This document shows, one piece after another, positions 55,205-62,499 of a stretch of 64,000 nucleotides of DNA. Numbering within the stretch: position 1 is the stretch's first letter; each line of letters starts with the position of its first letter. The stretch lies in contig NZ_CP027783.1 of assembly GCF_003795125.1 (NCBI RefSeq), positions 1,922,001 to 1,986,000 of the forward strand, written 5' to 3'. Under the pieces are notes generated by a model, which had not been told where the DNA came from, did not search any database, and saw only the letters and a program-made list of their open reading frames with translations. The position numbers were made by a program, and so were the translations under genes. Source of the DNA: Tetragenococcus osmophilus (GTDB lineage Bacteria > Bacillota > Bacilli > Lactobacillales > Enterococcaceae).

Positions 55205-56470
55205 TTAGTCTTTATATAGTAAAACTTTATCTTCTGGGAAAGTAGGGAATTTATTCATCGGTACTGTCCAATCTTGTTCCGGTACAGAAAATTGGTAATC
55301 ATTAACTAATTTATCGCTAAAAACGCGTAAAGTATGCAAAGTAATCCATTCGCCAGCACAACGGTGCATAGCTCGAAAATCTCCGCCACCTTGAGCGATC
55401 ATTTCATATTCTTCATCATAAGAAATTTGCTTAGTGCGTCCTACATAACGATCAATTATAAATGAATCTGGATTTTCTAATGAACGGCCATCATGGTTTG
55501 TTCCGAAAAGATCTAATACAACCCAGCTTCCTTCAGGAATTACATATCCATCAATATGAACTTCTCTTTTGCTAATCGCTGGAACCATTGGGAAAAATGG
55601 ATAATAACGACGAAGTTCTTGAATGAAAGAATCTTGTAAATGGTCAAAGTTTTGTTTTAATTCTTGATAAACATTATCTGGTCCAAATAATGCATGGCCC
55701 ATTAAGTTTACCCAAACTGTGATTGCAACAGTAGGACGAATAATATTTAAAAAGTCTACTGCAGCAATGTTAAGTGGTAATCGGTTACCCTCTACATCAG
55801 TTGCTTCAGCAAAAGCATACAAAGGAACGTTTTCTTTACCAGGGACTGGATTATTGCGAGCTTCAGCAAGTAAATCTTCGGCCCATTTTTCAGCTTTTTT
55901 ACGTCCTTCTAAGCCTTGTAAGTGGTCGCTTACTGAATTTACTGTTCCTTCAAACATATCAACTTGAGTATCAGCTAACTCATCAATTTCTTCATCAGAA
56001 TATTGACCTAAGTTAACGCCAGCCCATTTACAAATCGCTTTAAAAAGTACATTTTTTGTTAAATGATATAATTCAAATTGACCAGTTTGTGCATCTAGTT
56101 CTTGAGTCAATGTTTCTTCTAAAATTTTGCGGTAATCTTCCATTCGATCAGGCGTCATTAGATCCATAAATACACTTTTACGCTTGTAATGTTCTTGCCC
56201 ATCTAATGTTTGTACGCCACCTTCACCTTGAAGCGTTTTTAAAATTGGGGTAGGCATAGCCTTATCACGTTTGAAGTTTTCAGCATCATAAAACTTTTTG
56301 GCTGCCTCTTGTCCATAAATAGCAATAATTTCTTGATTCAAAAGAGAAGCTTTTACAACGGGAGCGTCAACTTCACTACGCAGCTCACTTAAAACTTCAT
56401 AACCTGCATTGTAGAGGTCCTTTAATTCAGTTAACTTTACTTTTGTTTCAGGGATCTCCTTTAAAGCCAT
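55205..56470 (-). CDS. CYP152-family fatty acid peroxygenase (cytochrome P450)
   Basis: The 421-residue P450 belongs to CYP152, which oxidises fatty acids with hydrogen peroxide. The heme Cys lies in GGGDFRAMHRCAGEW, and the Arg-Pro pair that binds the fatty acid carboxylate is in NIIRPTVAI. At the position that is His85 in the alkene-forming OleT and Gln85 in the hydroxylating BS-beta enzyme, this protein has Gln (GVQTLDG, residue 87 from the chosen start), so hydroxylation is expected. The frame opens at 56479, but AGGAGGA abuts that ATG; the ATG at 56470 has normal spacing. Heme must be supplied or made elsewhere. Confidence 0.88.
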   Translation of the reverse strand: MALKEIPETKVKLTELKDLYNAGYEVLSELRSEVDAPVVKASLLNQEIIAIYGQEAAKKFYDAENFKRDKAMPTPILKTLQGEGGVQTLDGQEHYKRKSVFMDLMTPDRMEDYRKILEETLTQELDAQTGQFELYHLTKNVLFKAICKWAGVNLGQYSDEEIDELADTQVDMFEGTVNSVSDHLQGLEGRKKAEKWAEDLLAEARNNPVPGKENVPLYAFAEATDVEGNRLPLNIAAVDFLNIIRPTVAITVWVNLMGHALFGPDNVYQELKQNFDHLQDSFIQELRRYYPFFPMVPAISKREVHIDGYVIPEGSWVVLDLFGTNHDGRSLENPDSFIIDRYVGRTKQISYDEEYEMIAQGGGDFRAMHRCAGEWITLHTLRVFSDKLVNDYQFSVPEQDWTVPMNKFPTFPEDKVLLYKD

Positions 56471-56610
56471 TACTGTCATTCCTCCTTATAATATAACTAC
56501 AATTTTAGTATAACGTATTTTTAAAATCGGAACAAACATTTGTCATTTTACTAAGCTTTCTCTTTTTTTGCGTTTCTATTATAATGGAATTTGAATAAGG
56601 AGGTAGAAAA

Positions 56611-57627
56611 ATGATATATGTTATCGGAAATCTTGTTTTATTTTGTGCTCTTTGGGTCATAATTTTTTATACGAATAAAATTTCTCATGTCCAAGACGAA
56701 GATACCTCCCAGTTATTTCAAATTTTTAAAAGGTACTCAGAACTTTATAAAGCATTTAAAAATACTCGACTTTATCCTAATACCTTTTTTATTCCTGGCT
56801 TACTTAAAACACAAACATTAGAAAAAGAAACAAAAAGGGTAGAGGATTGTTATGATATGACTCCTCAAGGTTTAGCTGTTACCCAAGATTATTTATTTAT
56901 ATCTGCTTATTGTCATAGTCATATTCATCATTCAGTTATTTTTATGCTCGATAAAAAAGAAAATCAATATATAAAAACAATTCTTTTAAAAGATCGAACT
57001 CATGCAGGTGGGTTAGCTTATGATGAAAACCAGCAATGTCTGTGGTTTTCTGCCTTTGCAAGGGGACACGGACGAGTAGCAGCTATTACTATGGAAGATA
57101 TTTTAAACTATGAATTAACGGCACAATCAAAGCCTATTAACTATGCTTACACGGTTGATTTCCCTTCACTTTATCAAGCTTCATTTATTACGTTAATGGA
57201 AGAATCTTTATTAGCAGGAACATTTGTAAAAAATGGAAAAGGTGCAGTAGCAAAGGCTTCTTTAGTTGAAAATGAAGATTCAGTTATTTACTCCGTTGAA
57301 AGCACGGAAGTCGTTATACCTAAAAAAATTCAAGGACTAGTTTTTTATAAAGATTATTGCCTATTATCACAATCATTTGGTCCTGTTAATTCAAAGATTT
57401 ACGTTTATTCAAAAGAGCAATTTAACGCTGGTAGATTAGATAAAAAAGCTGCGCTAAAAGTTATCAAAGCACCTCCATACCTTGAACAAATAGCGGTTTA
57501 TGACGATTATTTATATACACTTTTCGAAAGTGGAGCAACAAGTTATCGTGAAAAAACAGCAAAGTTTCTTATGGAAGTTCTTGTATTTCATTTACCAACA
57601 TTAATTAAAACTGAGAAAAAATTGTAA
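56611..57627 (+). CDS. Membrane-anchored beta-propeller-like protein
   Basis: The 338-residue protein starts with one hydrophobic helix (about 3-21) and continues with repeated beta-rich units such as GLAVTQDYLFISAYC, GGLAYDENQQCLWFSAFARGHGRVAAITM and GLVFYKDYCLLSQSFGPVNSKIYVY, recalling a WD40- or NHL-type propeller outside the cell. No catalytic residues are evident. AAGGAGG precedes the ATG. It is one of two + strand genes between the P450 gene and dif. I do not recognise a named family. Confidence 0.5.
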   Translation: MIYVIGNLVLFCALWVIIFYTNKISHVQDEDTSQLFQIFKRYSELYKAFKNTRLYPNTFFIPGLLKTQTLEKETKRVEDCYDMTPQGLAVTQDYLFISAYCHSHIHHSVIFMLDKKENQYIKTILLKDRTHAGGLAYDENQQCLWFSAFARGHGRVAAITMEDILNYELTAQSKPINYAYTVDFPSLYQASFITLMEESLLAGTFVKNGKGAVAKASLVENEDSVIYSVESTEVVIPKKIQGLVFYKDYCLLSQSFGPVNSKIYVYSKEQFNAGRLDKKAALKVIKAPPYLEQIAVYDDYLYTLFESGATSYREKTAKFLMEVLVFHLPTLIKTEKKL

Positions 57628-57687
57628 ATCGTATATTTAATTGATAATAAGATAATAATTGTTATTTTAAAAGAGAGGTGTATTCAG

Positions 57688-58158
57688 TTGCAAATTAGAC
57701 ATTATATAACATCAGATAAAGATGAAGTTATTCAAATGGTTAAGCAAACAATTTATTCAGTCAATAAAAAGGACTATAATTATAAACAAATACTTGCTTG
57801 GACAGCCATTAATGAAAGCTCGTGGGATCATTCTGTAGCTAATCACCAAGCGATAGTGATGATTGATAATAGCAATAAAATCATAGGATTTGCTGATATG
57901 GACGACAATGGTTATTTAGAGAATTTATTCGTTCATAAGAATTATCAAAACATGAGTATTGGAACAAAGTTAGTCACAAATTTAGAGACACATACACAAT
58001 GTAAAGAATTTTCAACATTTGCTTCAATAACAGCCAAGCCTTTTTTTGAAAAGTTAGGATATGATGTAGTTAGAAAAAATATTGCGTTACTAAGAGGACA
58101 GTATTTTAAAAATTATTATATGAAAAAAGCAAATAATATTAAATTCAATCAAATATAG
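57688..58158 (+). CDS. GNAT-family N-acetyltransferase
   Basis: The 156-residue protein has the GNAT fold: MIDNSNKIIGFADMDDNGYLENLFVHKNYQNMSIGTKLVTNLE with the acetyl-CoA loop (Q-N-x-S-I-G-T; the usual second Gly-type pattern is relaxed), then FASITAKPFFEKLGYDVVRKN. It resembles the YafP/PA4534-like subgroup. The start is TTG behind GAGAGGTG. The substrate is unknown. It ends 84 bp before dif. Confidence 0.75.
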   Translation: MQIRHYITSDKDEVIQMVKQTIYSVNKKDYNYKQILAWTAINESSWDHSVANHQAIVMIDNSNKIIGFADMDDNGYLENLFVHKNYQNMSIGTKLVTNLETHTQCKEFSTFASITAKPFFEKLGYDVVRKNIALLRGQYFKNYYMKKANNIKFNQI

Positions 58159-58241
58159 GATAAAAAAAGACCATAAAGTAGGTTTAAAAGAAGAAAGCGA
58201 TAATTTTGCTAAACTAAAACAAGCGGAATTTTATACGTATA

Positions 58242-58269
58242 ACTTTGTATAATCTATATTATGTAAACT
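58242..58269 (+). other. dif site for XerC/XerD recombination
   Basis: A 28-bp site fits the Firmicutes dif layout: left (XerC) arm ACTTTGTATAA, six-base centre TCTATA, right (XerD) arm TTATGTAAACT. The right arm equals that of the Bacillus subtilis dif as I recall it, and the left arm keeps most positions. The site sits where gene orientation switches from mostly + to entirely -, as expected at the replication terminus. Chromosome dimers would be resolved here. Confidence 0.8.
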
Positions 58270-58333
58270 AGAATAGTTGAAATTAATTTACATTGTTCGA
58301 GAATTCAACTCACGCTCCTATTTTTATATAAAA

Positions 58334-58370
58334 TAAAAAAGCATGCAAGAATTTTTCCTACATGCTTCTT
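58334..58370 (-). terminator. Terminator of the yafQ/dinJ operon
   Basis: On the - strand AGCATG...CATGCT (58340-58345 with 58361-58366) is followed by a T run. Confidence 0.7.
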
Positions 58371-58381
58371 CAACTCAATAT

Positions 58382-58651
58382 TTAATTAAATAAATCTGAA
58401 TGTGTCCCTGTACGGTATAAAAACAATTCATCTTTTCTATACTCATAAACAAACAAGCAATCAGGCTGAATATGACATTCTTCATATCCTTTGTATTTAC
58501 CAGTCAAAGTATGATTCTTAAACTTCTCCTCTAAGTTTTCGCCTCTCGCTAAACGTACAATTACTTGATCCAACTGTTCAATGGGTAACCTTCTTTTTTG
58601 ACACAATTTATAATCCTTTTTAAAACGAGAAGACGTAACAACTTTATACAT
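58382..58651 (-). CDS. YafQ-family toxin (type II toxin-antitoxin mRNA interferase)
   Basis: The 89-residue protein matches the YafQ/RelE-like ribosome-dependent mRNA interferases: VVTSSRFKKDYKLCQKRR at the start, the conserved HTLTGKYKGYEECHIQPDCLFVYEY and a C-terminal LYRTGTHSDLF with the catalytic His. Toxins of this family cut mRNA in the ribosomal A site. It follows its antitoxin gene by three bases and shares one promoter. Confidence 0.88.
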   Translation of the reverse strand: MYKVVTSSRFKKDYKLCQKRRLPIEQLDQVIVRLARGENLEEKFKNHTLTGKYKGYEECHIQPDCLFVYEYRKDELFLYRTGTHSDLFN

Positions 58652-58654
58652 AGC

Positions 58655-58939
58655 CTACTCCTTCAAATCTTTAAATAATTCATCTAAATCAGTATACCTC
58701 TTTGCATTAGTTAAATCTTCTTCAAACGCCTTAACAGTCTCTTCATTAGGAACCTCAGGACGTTTCATTTCAAAAGGCAGACCATTATTCCAAACAACTT
58801 GTTGATAAAAAATTCTCATTGCAGTCGAACGATCAATACCTAAATCATTAAAAATATCTTCTGCTTCATCAACCAACTCTTTATTTATGCGAGCTTGGAC
58901 AACTTTATTTTCATTTTTTTCTTTTAGACTTTTACTCAT
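58655..58939 (-). CDS. RelB/DinJ-family antitoxin
   Basis: The 94-residue protein has the ribbon-helix-helix DNA-binding pattern of RelB/DinJ (VVQARINKELVDEAEDIFNDLGIDRSTAMRIFYQQVV) and a C-terminal toxin-binding tail ending FEEDLTNAKRYTDLDELFKDLKE. ATG 58939 is preferred over the in-frame GTG at 58948, which lies within the GAGGTG ribosome binding site. It should neutralise the YafQ-type toxin and repress the operon through repeats at its promoter. Confidence 0.85.
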   Translation of the reverse strand: MSKSLKEKNENKVVQARINKELVDEAEDIFNDLGIDRSTAMRIFYQQVVWNNGLPFEMKRPEVPNEETVKAFEEDLTNAKRYTDLDELFKDLKE

Positions 58940-58957
58940 ATTTATCACCTCAAATAG

Positions 58958-59000
58958 ATTATATTACAAACGACTGCAAACTGCAAGCAAACTGCAAACT
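58958..59000 (-). promoter_or_regulatory. Promoter and operator repeats of the toxin-antitoxin operon
   Basis: On the - strand TTGCAG (58981-58986), a 17-bp spacer and TATAAT (58958-58963) form a promoter. AGTTTGCAGT-type repeats (ACTGCAAACT on +) occur twice across 58973-59000 and overlap the -35 element. They are probable binding sites for the antitoxin complex. Confidence 0.65.
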
Positions 59001-59090
59001 ACAATTACAATTATTCTTTCTTTATCTTGAGTCATTCATCCATCCCTTCTTTCTTATTTTTAAATCACATATATTACTAATTAAAGATAA

Positions 59091-59120
59091 ACAAAAAGCA
59101 CTCTTTAAAGAATGCTTTTA
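59091..59120 (-). terminator. Terminator of the thiT pseudogene
   Basis: On the - strand GCATTCTTTAAAGAGTGC is followed by a T-rich tract; the stem covers about 59098-59115. Confidence 0.65.
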
Positions 59121-59153
59121 AAGTTGGTGACCCCTATTTACTTTTAAAATAAT

Positions 59154-59720
59154 TTACTTATGAAAAAATATTAATTTTGGTCGCATCTGTACTAACGAAA
59201 CCATTATTACAGAACTAACTATAAAACTTGGAAAAACATAAGACGCATTATAAATAGTAGCATATAACCAAACTGGCTGATTAGGTGGCGCAAATGAAGC
59301 AAAGAATATAATCGCAGCCACATTATGCATAATAAATCCACCTAAACTTCCTATCAAACAACCTATCACGACATAACAACTAGCCTTCAATTGATTATTT
59401 TGTTTAATAGATTTAAGAACTACATTAGCTGTAATTGCACATAAACCGACTAAAACAAAAGACAAAACATAATCTATTAAAGCTTGAATTGGGTGTATGA
59501 TATAAGCACCTGTTACCAACTGTACTAATCCATAAACAAACCCAGTTGTTAAGCCACCTCTCCATCACCACCTATAAGACATTATAAAAATAGGAACCAT
59601 TTGTAGTGAAATACTACCACCTTGAAGCCAGGCGCGAAATGAAAATAGATCAAGAATTACACCTAATGCAACGAATAACGCCACTTCTACAAGAAATAAA
59701 ACCTTACCTCTAGATTGCAT
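59154..59720 (-). pseudogene. thiT: ThiT thiamine ECF-transporter S component, interrupted by one in-frame TGA
   Basis: The 188-codon region encodes ThiT, the membrane thiamine-binding subunit of an ECF importer. The first part includes ALFVALGVILDLFSF and GGSISLQMVPIFIMSYRW. TGA at 59565-59567 follows, and the same frame goes on WRGGLTTGFVYGLVQLVTGAYIIHPIQALIDYVL, the ThiT signature. Relatives have Gly at the stop, so GGA to TGA is the likely change. The start is ATG 59720 behind TAGGAGG. A complete TPP riboswitch stands upstream. Loss would block this route of thiamine uptake unless the stop is read through or is a sequencing error. Confidence 0.85.
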
Positions 59721-59748
59721 AATATTTCTCCTCCTAGAAAAAAATGCA

Positions 59749-59875
59749 ACAAAAAAACAATGTTCTATGGTCACCAAAAATGAACACCGAGCATTGTTCC
59801 TTACTAGAGGCTTACCTCACAAGTTCAAAGAGTTTGGAAAAATCCATCTCAGCTAAAAAGCACCCCTTAACGCTA
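59749..59875 (-). promoter_or_regulatory. TPP riboswitch with terminator
   Basis: On the - strand the THI-box elements appear in order: AAGGGGTGC (near 59866), GCTGAGATGG, CTTTGAACTTGTGAGGTAAG and AGTAAGGAA (near 59798). A terminator follows (AACAATG with CATTGTT, then seven T, 59751-59798). Thiamine diphosphate should promote termination ahead of thiT. Confidence 0.9.
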
Positions 59876-60080
59876 CTATCTGTTTTCTTATTGTAAACTC
59901 ATTATAAGTAACAAGACATTTTAATTCAATATCTGTATATGCGAAAGGATTTTCTTTTATGATATTCCGATTTTTCATTAAAATTTTCACTCATGTTTAT
60001 TACCTTCAATAATATCTTTTTTCTTATTCTGACAAAGAAGTTATTTCGTTAAATCGACTTTTTTTCCGATAAAATAGATA
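59876..60080. other. Gene-free stretch upstream of the TPP riboswitch
   Basis: AT-rich sequence. A 22-codon frame on the - strand starting at the CAT near 59994 (MSENFNEKSEYHKRK) with AAGGTAATAAAC upstream resembles the start of the DinJ-type antitoxin nearby and may be a remnant. Nothing else is convincing. Confidence 0.3.
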
Positions 60081-60228
60081 ATGATGCCACCAACTGTCCA
60101 GGAAGCAAATTCAAGTAATCTTGAAACTTTCGATACAGTAAAAGAACTTTTGGAGAGTTTAAATGCCGAAGATTAGGTACATGCCACTTTTTAAAAGAGA
60201 TTATAAAAAGTTACTAAAAAACATTAAC
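60081..60228 (+). pseudogene. Remnant of a second DinJ/YafQ-type toxin-antitoxin locus
   Basis: 60081-60176 encodes the last 30 or so residues of a RelB/DinJ-type antitoxin (SSNLETFDTVKELLESLNAED, then stop). Overlapping it, ATG 60163 opens a frame with MPKIRYMPLFKRDYKKLLKN, the first 20 residues of a YafQ-type toxin. After about 60222 the similarity ends. The antitoxin's DNA-binding half and most of the toxin are gone. The overlapping antitoxin-toxin junction is the usual arrangement, which supports the reading. Confidence 0.6.
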
Positions 60229-60290
60229 TCATTGTCTACTTTGTTTTTTATTGTTCCTTTGTCAATCTATTACAAAATGGCGATTCGTTC

Positions 60291-60758
60291 TCAATCTTTT
60301 GCAACATCCACCCACTCTTTAGCAGATGAATACTTTTCTAATTCATCAGGCGTTAATTCCACCGCGCTTTGGCTGTCTCCGGCCGCAGGATAGATCCAGT
60401 CAAAATTTCTCAGTGATTCGTCTAAGTAAACATCTACATCAGATTTTATGGCAAAAGGACATACGCCACCAGGTGAGTGCCCAACAGCTTGCTCGACAGA
60501 GTCCTTAGGAATCATTTTTGCTCTTTTCCCAAAAAAGGACTTATACTTTTTATTATCAACTTTAGCATCTCCTGCCATCACAATAAGAATATTATGACTT
60601 TCATTTAATGTAAATGACATCGTTTTTGCAATTTTTTCGGGTAAGCAACCTAATGCTTGGGCAGCTTGTTCGACAGTAGCACTAGAATCATGCAAAATTT
60701 TCACCCGATTTTCCATCTCCAGCGTTGAAAAATATTCTTTTACGCGCTCTAAAGACAT
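60291..60758 (-). CDS. YbaK/EbsC-family aminoacyl-tRNA deacylase
   Basis: The 155-residue protein matches the YbaK/ProX/EbsC fold that hydrolyses misacylated tRNAs such as Cys- or Ala-tRNA-Pro. Family segments are IAKTMSFTLNESHNILIVMAGDAKVDNKKYK with the conserved Lys, VGHSPGGVCPF and the acidic VDVYLDESL. EbsC in Enterococcus is of this type. It stands alone with a GGAGTT-type ribosome binding site. Confidence 0.85.
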   Translation of the reverse strand: MSLERVKEYFSTLEMENRVKILHDSSATVEQAAQALGCLPEKIAKTMSFTLNESHNILIVMAGDAKVDNKKYKSFFGKRAKMIPKDSVEQAVGHSPGGVCPFAIKSDVDVYLDESLRNFDWIYPAAGDSQSAVELTPDELEKYSSAKEWVDVAKD

Positions 60759-60836
60759 AGAAACAACTCCTAACTCCCTTTTTAAGGTTTTTATCCGTTT
60801 TGTTTGTTTATTATAAATTAGTTAGCAAATTATTGA

Positions 60837-61136
60837 TTAAAGTAAATTAGGTCCGAATACACTGATTAAAACAGTTATGAGTATCATTGCTGTGACTGTT
60901 AATAGTACAAAAAAACCAGTGACACCATTAAAATGATCTTTATTCTTATAAGAAATTGCTTTAAAACTATGATCATTACTAAAATAATAGATCGTTGGGA
61001 TCAGAATTAACACGACAAATAATGTTCCTGTTATATTTAGCCAATGAGGCTTTTGGAAAAGAAGATAAATGGTTGCTAAAAGAACACTGTACCAAAAAAC
61101 TTGTTTAAAAGTGACTACTTTTCTTTTTCGAAACAC
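60837..61136 (-). CDS. Small three-helix membrane protein
   Basis: The protein has a basic N-terminus (FRKRKVVTFKQ) and three hydrophobic segments (about residues 11-28, 34-50 and 77-97 from the chosen start), ending FGPNLL. It may belong to a DUF3899-like family, but this is uncertain. The frame opens at 61166; GTG 61136 was chosen because AGAGGAG lies eight bases before it. It appears monocistronic. Function is unknown. Confidence 0.55.
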   Translation of the reverse strand: MFRKRKVVTFKQVFWYSVLLATIYLLFQKPHWLNITGTLFVVLILIPTIYYFSNDHSFKAISYKNKDHFNGVTGFFVLLTVTAMILITVLISVFGPNLL

Positions 61137-61264
61137 TACATCCACTCCTCTACTTACTATCATCAAAATTTAACTTAATGTCTACGTTACAATAAAAATA
61201 TCTACAATTCAATTTCAAATTATTTTCTTTTTTCCAAAAATTTTATTTTTTGCTCAAAATAAGA

Positions 61265-61313
61265 TAAAAAACTTCATTCAAATCAGAAACGAAAAGCTCC
61301 TATTGAATGAAGT
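61265..61313 (-). terminator. Terminator of the 2-hydroxyacid dehydrogenase gene
   Basis: ACTTCATTCAA (61271-61281) is the exact complement of TTGAATGAAGT (61303-61313). On the - strand a T run follows. A weaker stem (AGCC/GGCT near 61343-61368) lies closer to the gene. Confidence 0.7.
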
Positions 61314-61374
61314 CGCCTGTTATACCCAATATTGGTAATGTTAAAAAGCCTAGCTATTTAAAGGCTCTTTCCAG

Positions 61375-62337
61375 CTATGTGACTGTATTTTGTTTTCGAC
61401 CAGCTAGAAATTCTGTTAAGTTATTAACGACAATATCTAATAATCGTTTTCTTGTTTCCTGTGGTGCCCAGGCTATGTGAGGCGTAATGTAACAATTTTT
61501 AGCTGTTAATAAAGGACTATCTTCATTGATTGGCTCATGTTGTGCTACGTCCATTGCTGCAGCAGAAAGTTGTTCAGTATTCAAAGCCTCAGCAAGGTCT
61601 GCTTCATTGATCAAACCACCACGTGCAGTATTAATCAAAATAGCAGTATTCTTCATTTTTTGCAGTGAGGAACTATTGATCAACTCTTTTGTATCAGGAG
61701 TTTGTGGTACATGTAAGCTAACAACGTCAGACTGGCTTAATAGCTCATTTAAGTTAACTTGTTGTACCCATTCAGCTTTATTACTTTTAGGACGATGATT
61801 ATAAAAGATGACGTTCATTCCAAATGCATGACCAATTTCCGCAACTTTTTGTGCAATTCGTCCAAAGCCAATAAGCCCTAGCGTCTTTCCTTGTAGTTCA
61901 GTCAGTGGTTTGGCAAAGAAACTAAAGTCAGGATTACTTGACCATTGTCCTTCATGTACTAGTTGGTTGTGTAAGCCGACTTGACTTGTGATCTCCAACA
62001 ACAAAGCAAACGTAAATTGAGCTACAGCTTCTGTTCCGTATGCTGGAACATTAGTTACTGTAATTCCAGCTTTAGCTGCTGCATCAATATCGATTATATT
62101 ATAACCAGTAGCCAAGATACCTATATATTGTAAATTAGGTGCAGTGTTAAGTACTTCTTCATCCAAAGGAGTCTTATTCGTCAAAACGATTCGCGCATCA
62201 CCGATCCGTTCCAAAATTTCTTCTTTATCAGTAAATGATGTTCTATCATATATCTCACATTCACCAATTTCTTTTAGCGGTTCCCAATCAATGTCCCCAG
62301 GATTTAAAGCGTATCCGTCTAAAACTACAATTTTCAT
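61375..62337 (-). CDS. D-isomer-specific 2-hydroxyacid dehydrogenase (glycerate/hydroxypyruvate type)
   Basis: The 320-residue NAD-dependent enzyme reduces 2-keto acids to D-2-hydroxy acids. The cofactor loop is TLGLIGFGRIAQKVAEIGHAFGMNVIFYNHRP. The catalytic Arg lies in INTARGGLI, the Glu in VAQHEPINEDSPL and the His in ITPHIAWAP. The sequence is closest to glycerate dehydrogenase/hydroxypyruvate reductase-like members, but substrate cannot be fixed. GGGAGG precedes the ATG. Confidence 0.88.
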   Translation of the reverse strand: MKIVVLDGYALNPGDIDWEPLKEIGECEIYDRTSFTDKEEILERIGDARIVLTNKTPLDEEVLNTAPNLQYIGILATGYNIIDIDAAAKAGITVTNVPAYGTEAVAQFTFALLLEITSQVGLHNQLVHEGQWSSNPDFSFFAKPLTELQGKTLGLIGFGRIAQKVAEIGHAFGMNVIFYNHRPKSNKAEWVQQVNLNELLSQSDVVSLHVPQTPDTKELINSSSLQKMKNTAILINTARGGLINEADLAEALNTEQLSAAAMDVAQHEPINEDSPLLTAKNCYITPHIAWAPQETRKRLLDIVVNNLTEFLAGRKQNTVT

Positions 62338-62439
62338 TCATTAATACCTCCCAATGTTATGATTAATTTTATTCTTCTTTAAATCATAACATTATACTTA
62401 TTTCTTTTCTAACAACTAAGAGGCGCATTTAGAAATAGA

Positions 62440-62480
62440 TAAAAAAGTATAGGCGCTATTTTACTAGCAACCTATACTCT
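62440..62480 (-). terminator. Terminator of the catalase gene
   Basis: AGTATAGG (62446-62453) pairs with CCTATACT (62471-62478); on the - strand a run of T follows. Confidence 0.75.
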
Positions 62481-62499
62481 TTCAAAGATTATTTCAGTT

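Noticed and set aside
58970-59000. Short CRISPR-like repeats (TGCAAACTGCAA)
   Set aside because: Only a few short overlapping repeats without spacers, placed over a toxin-antitoxin promoter; read as operators.
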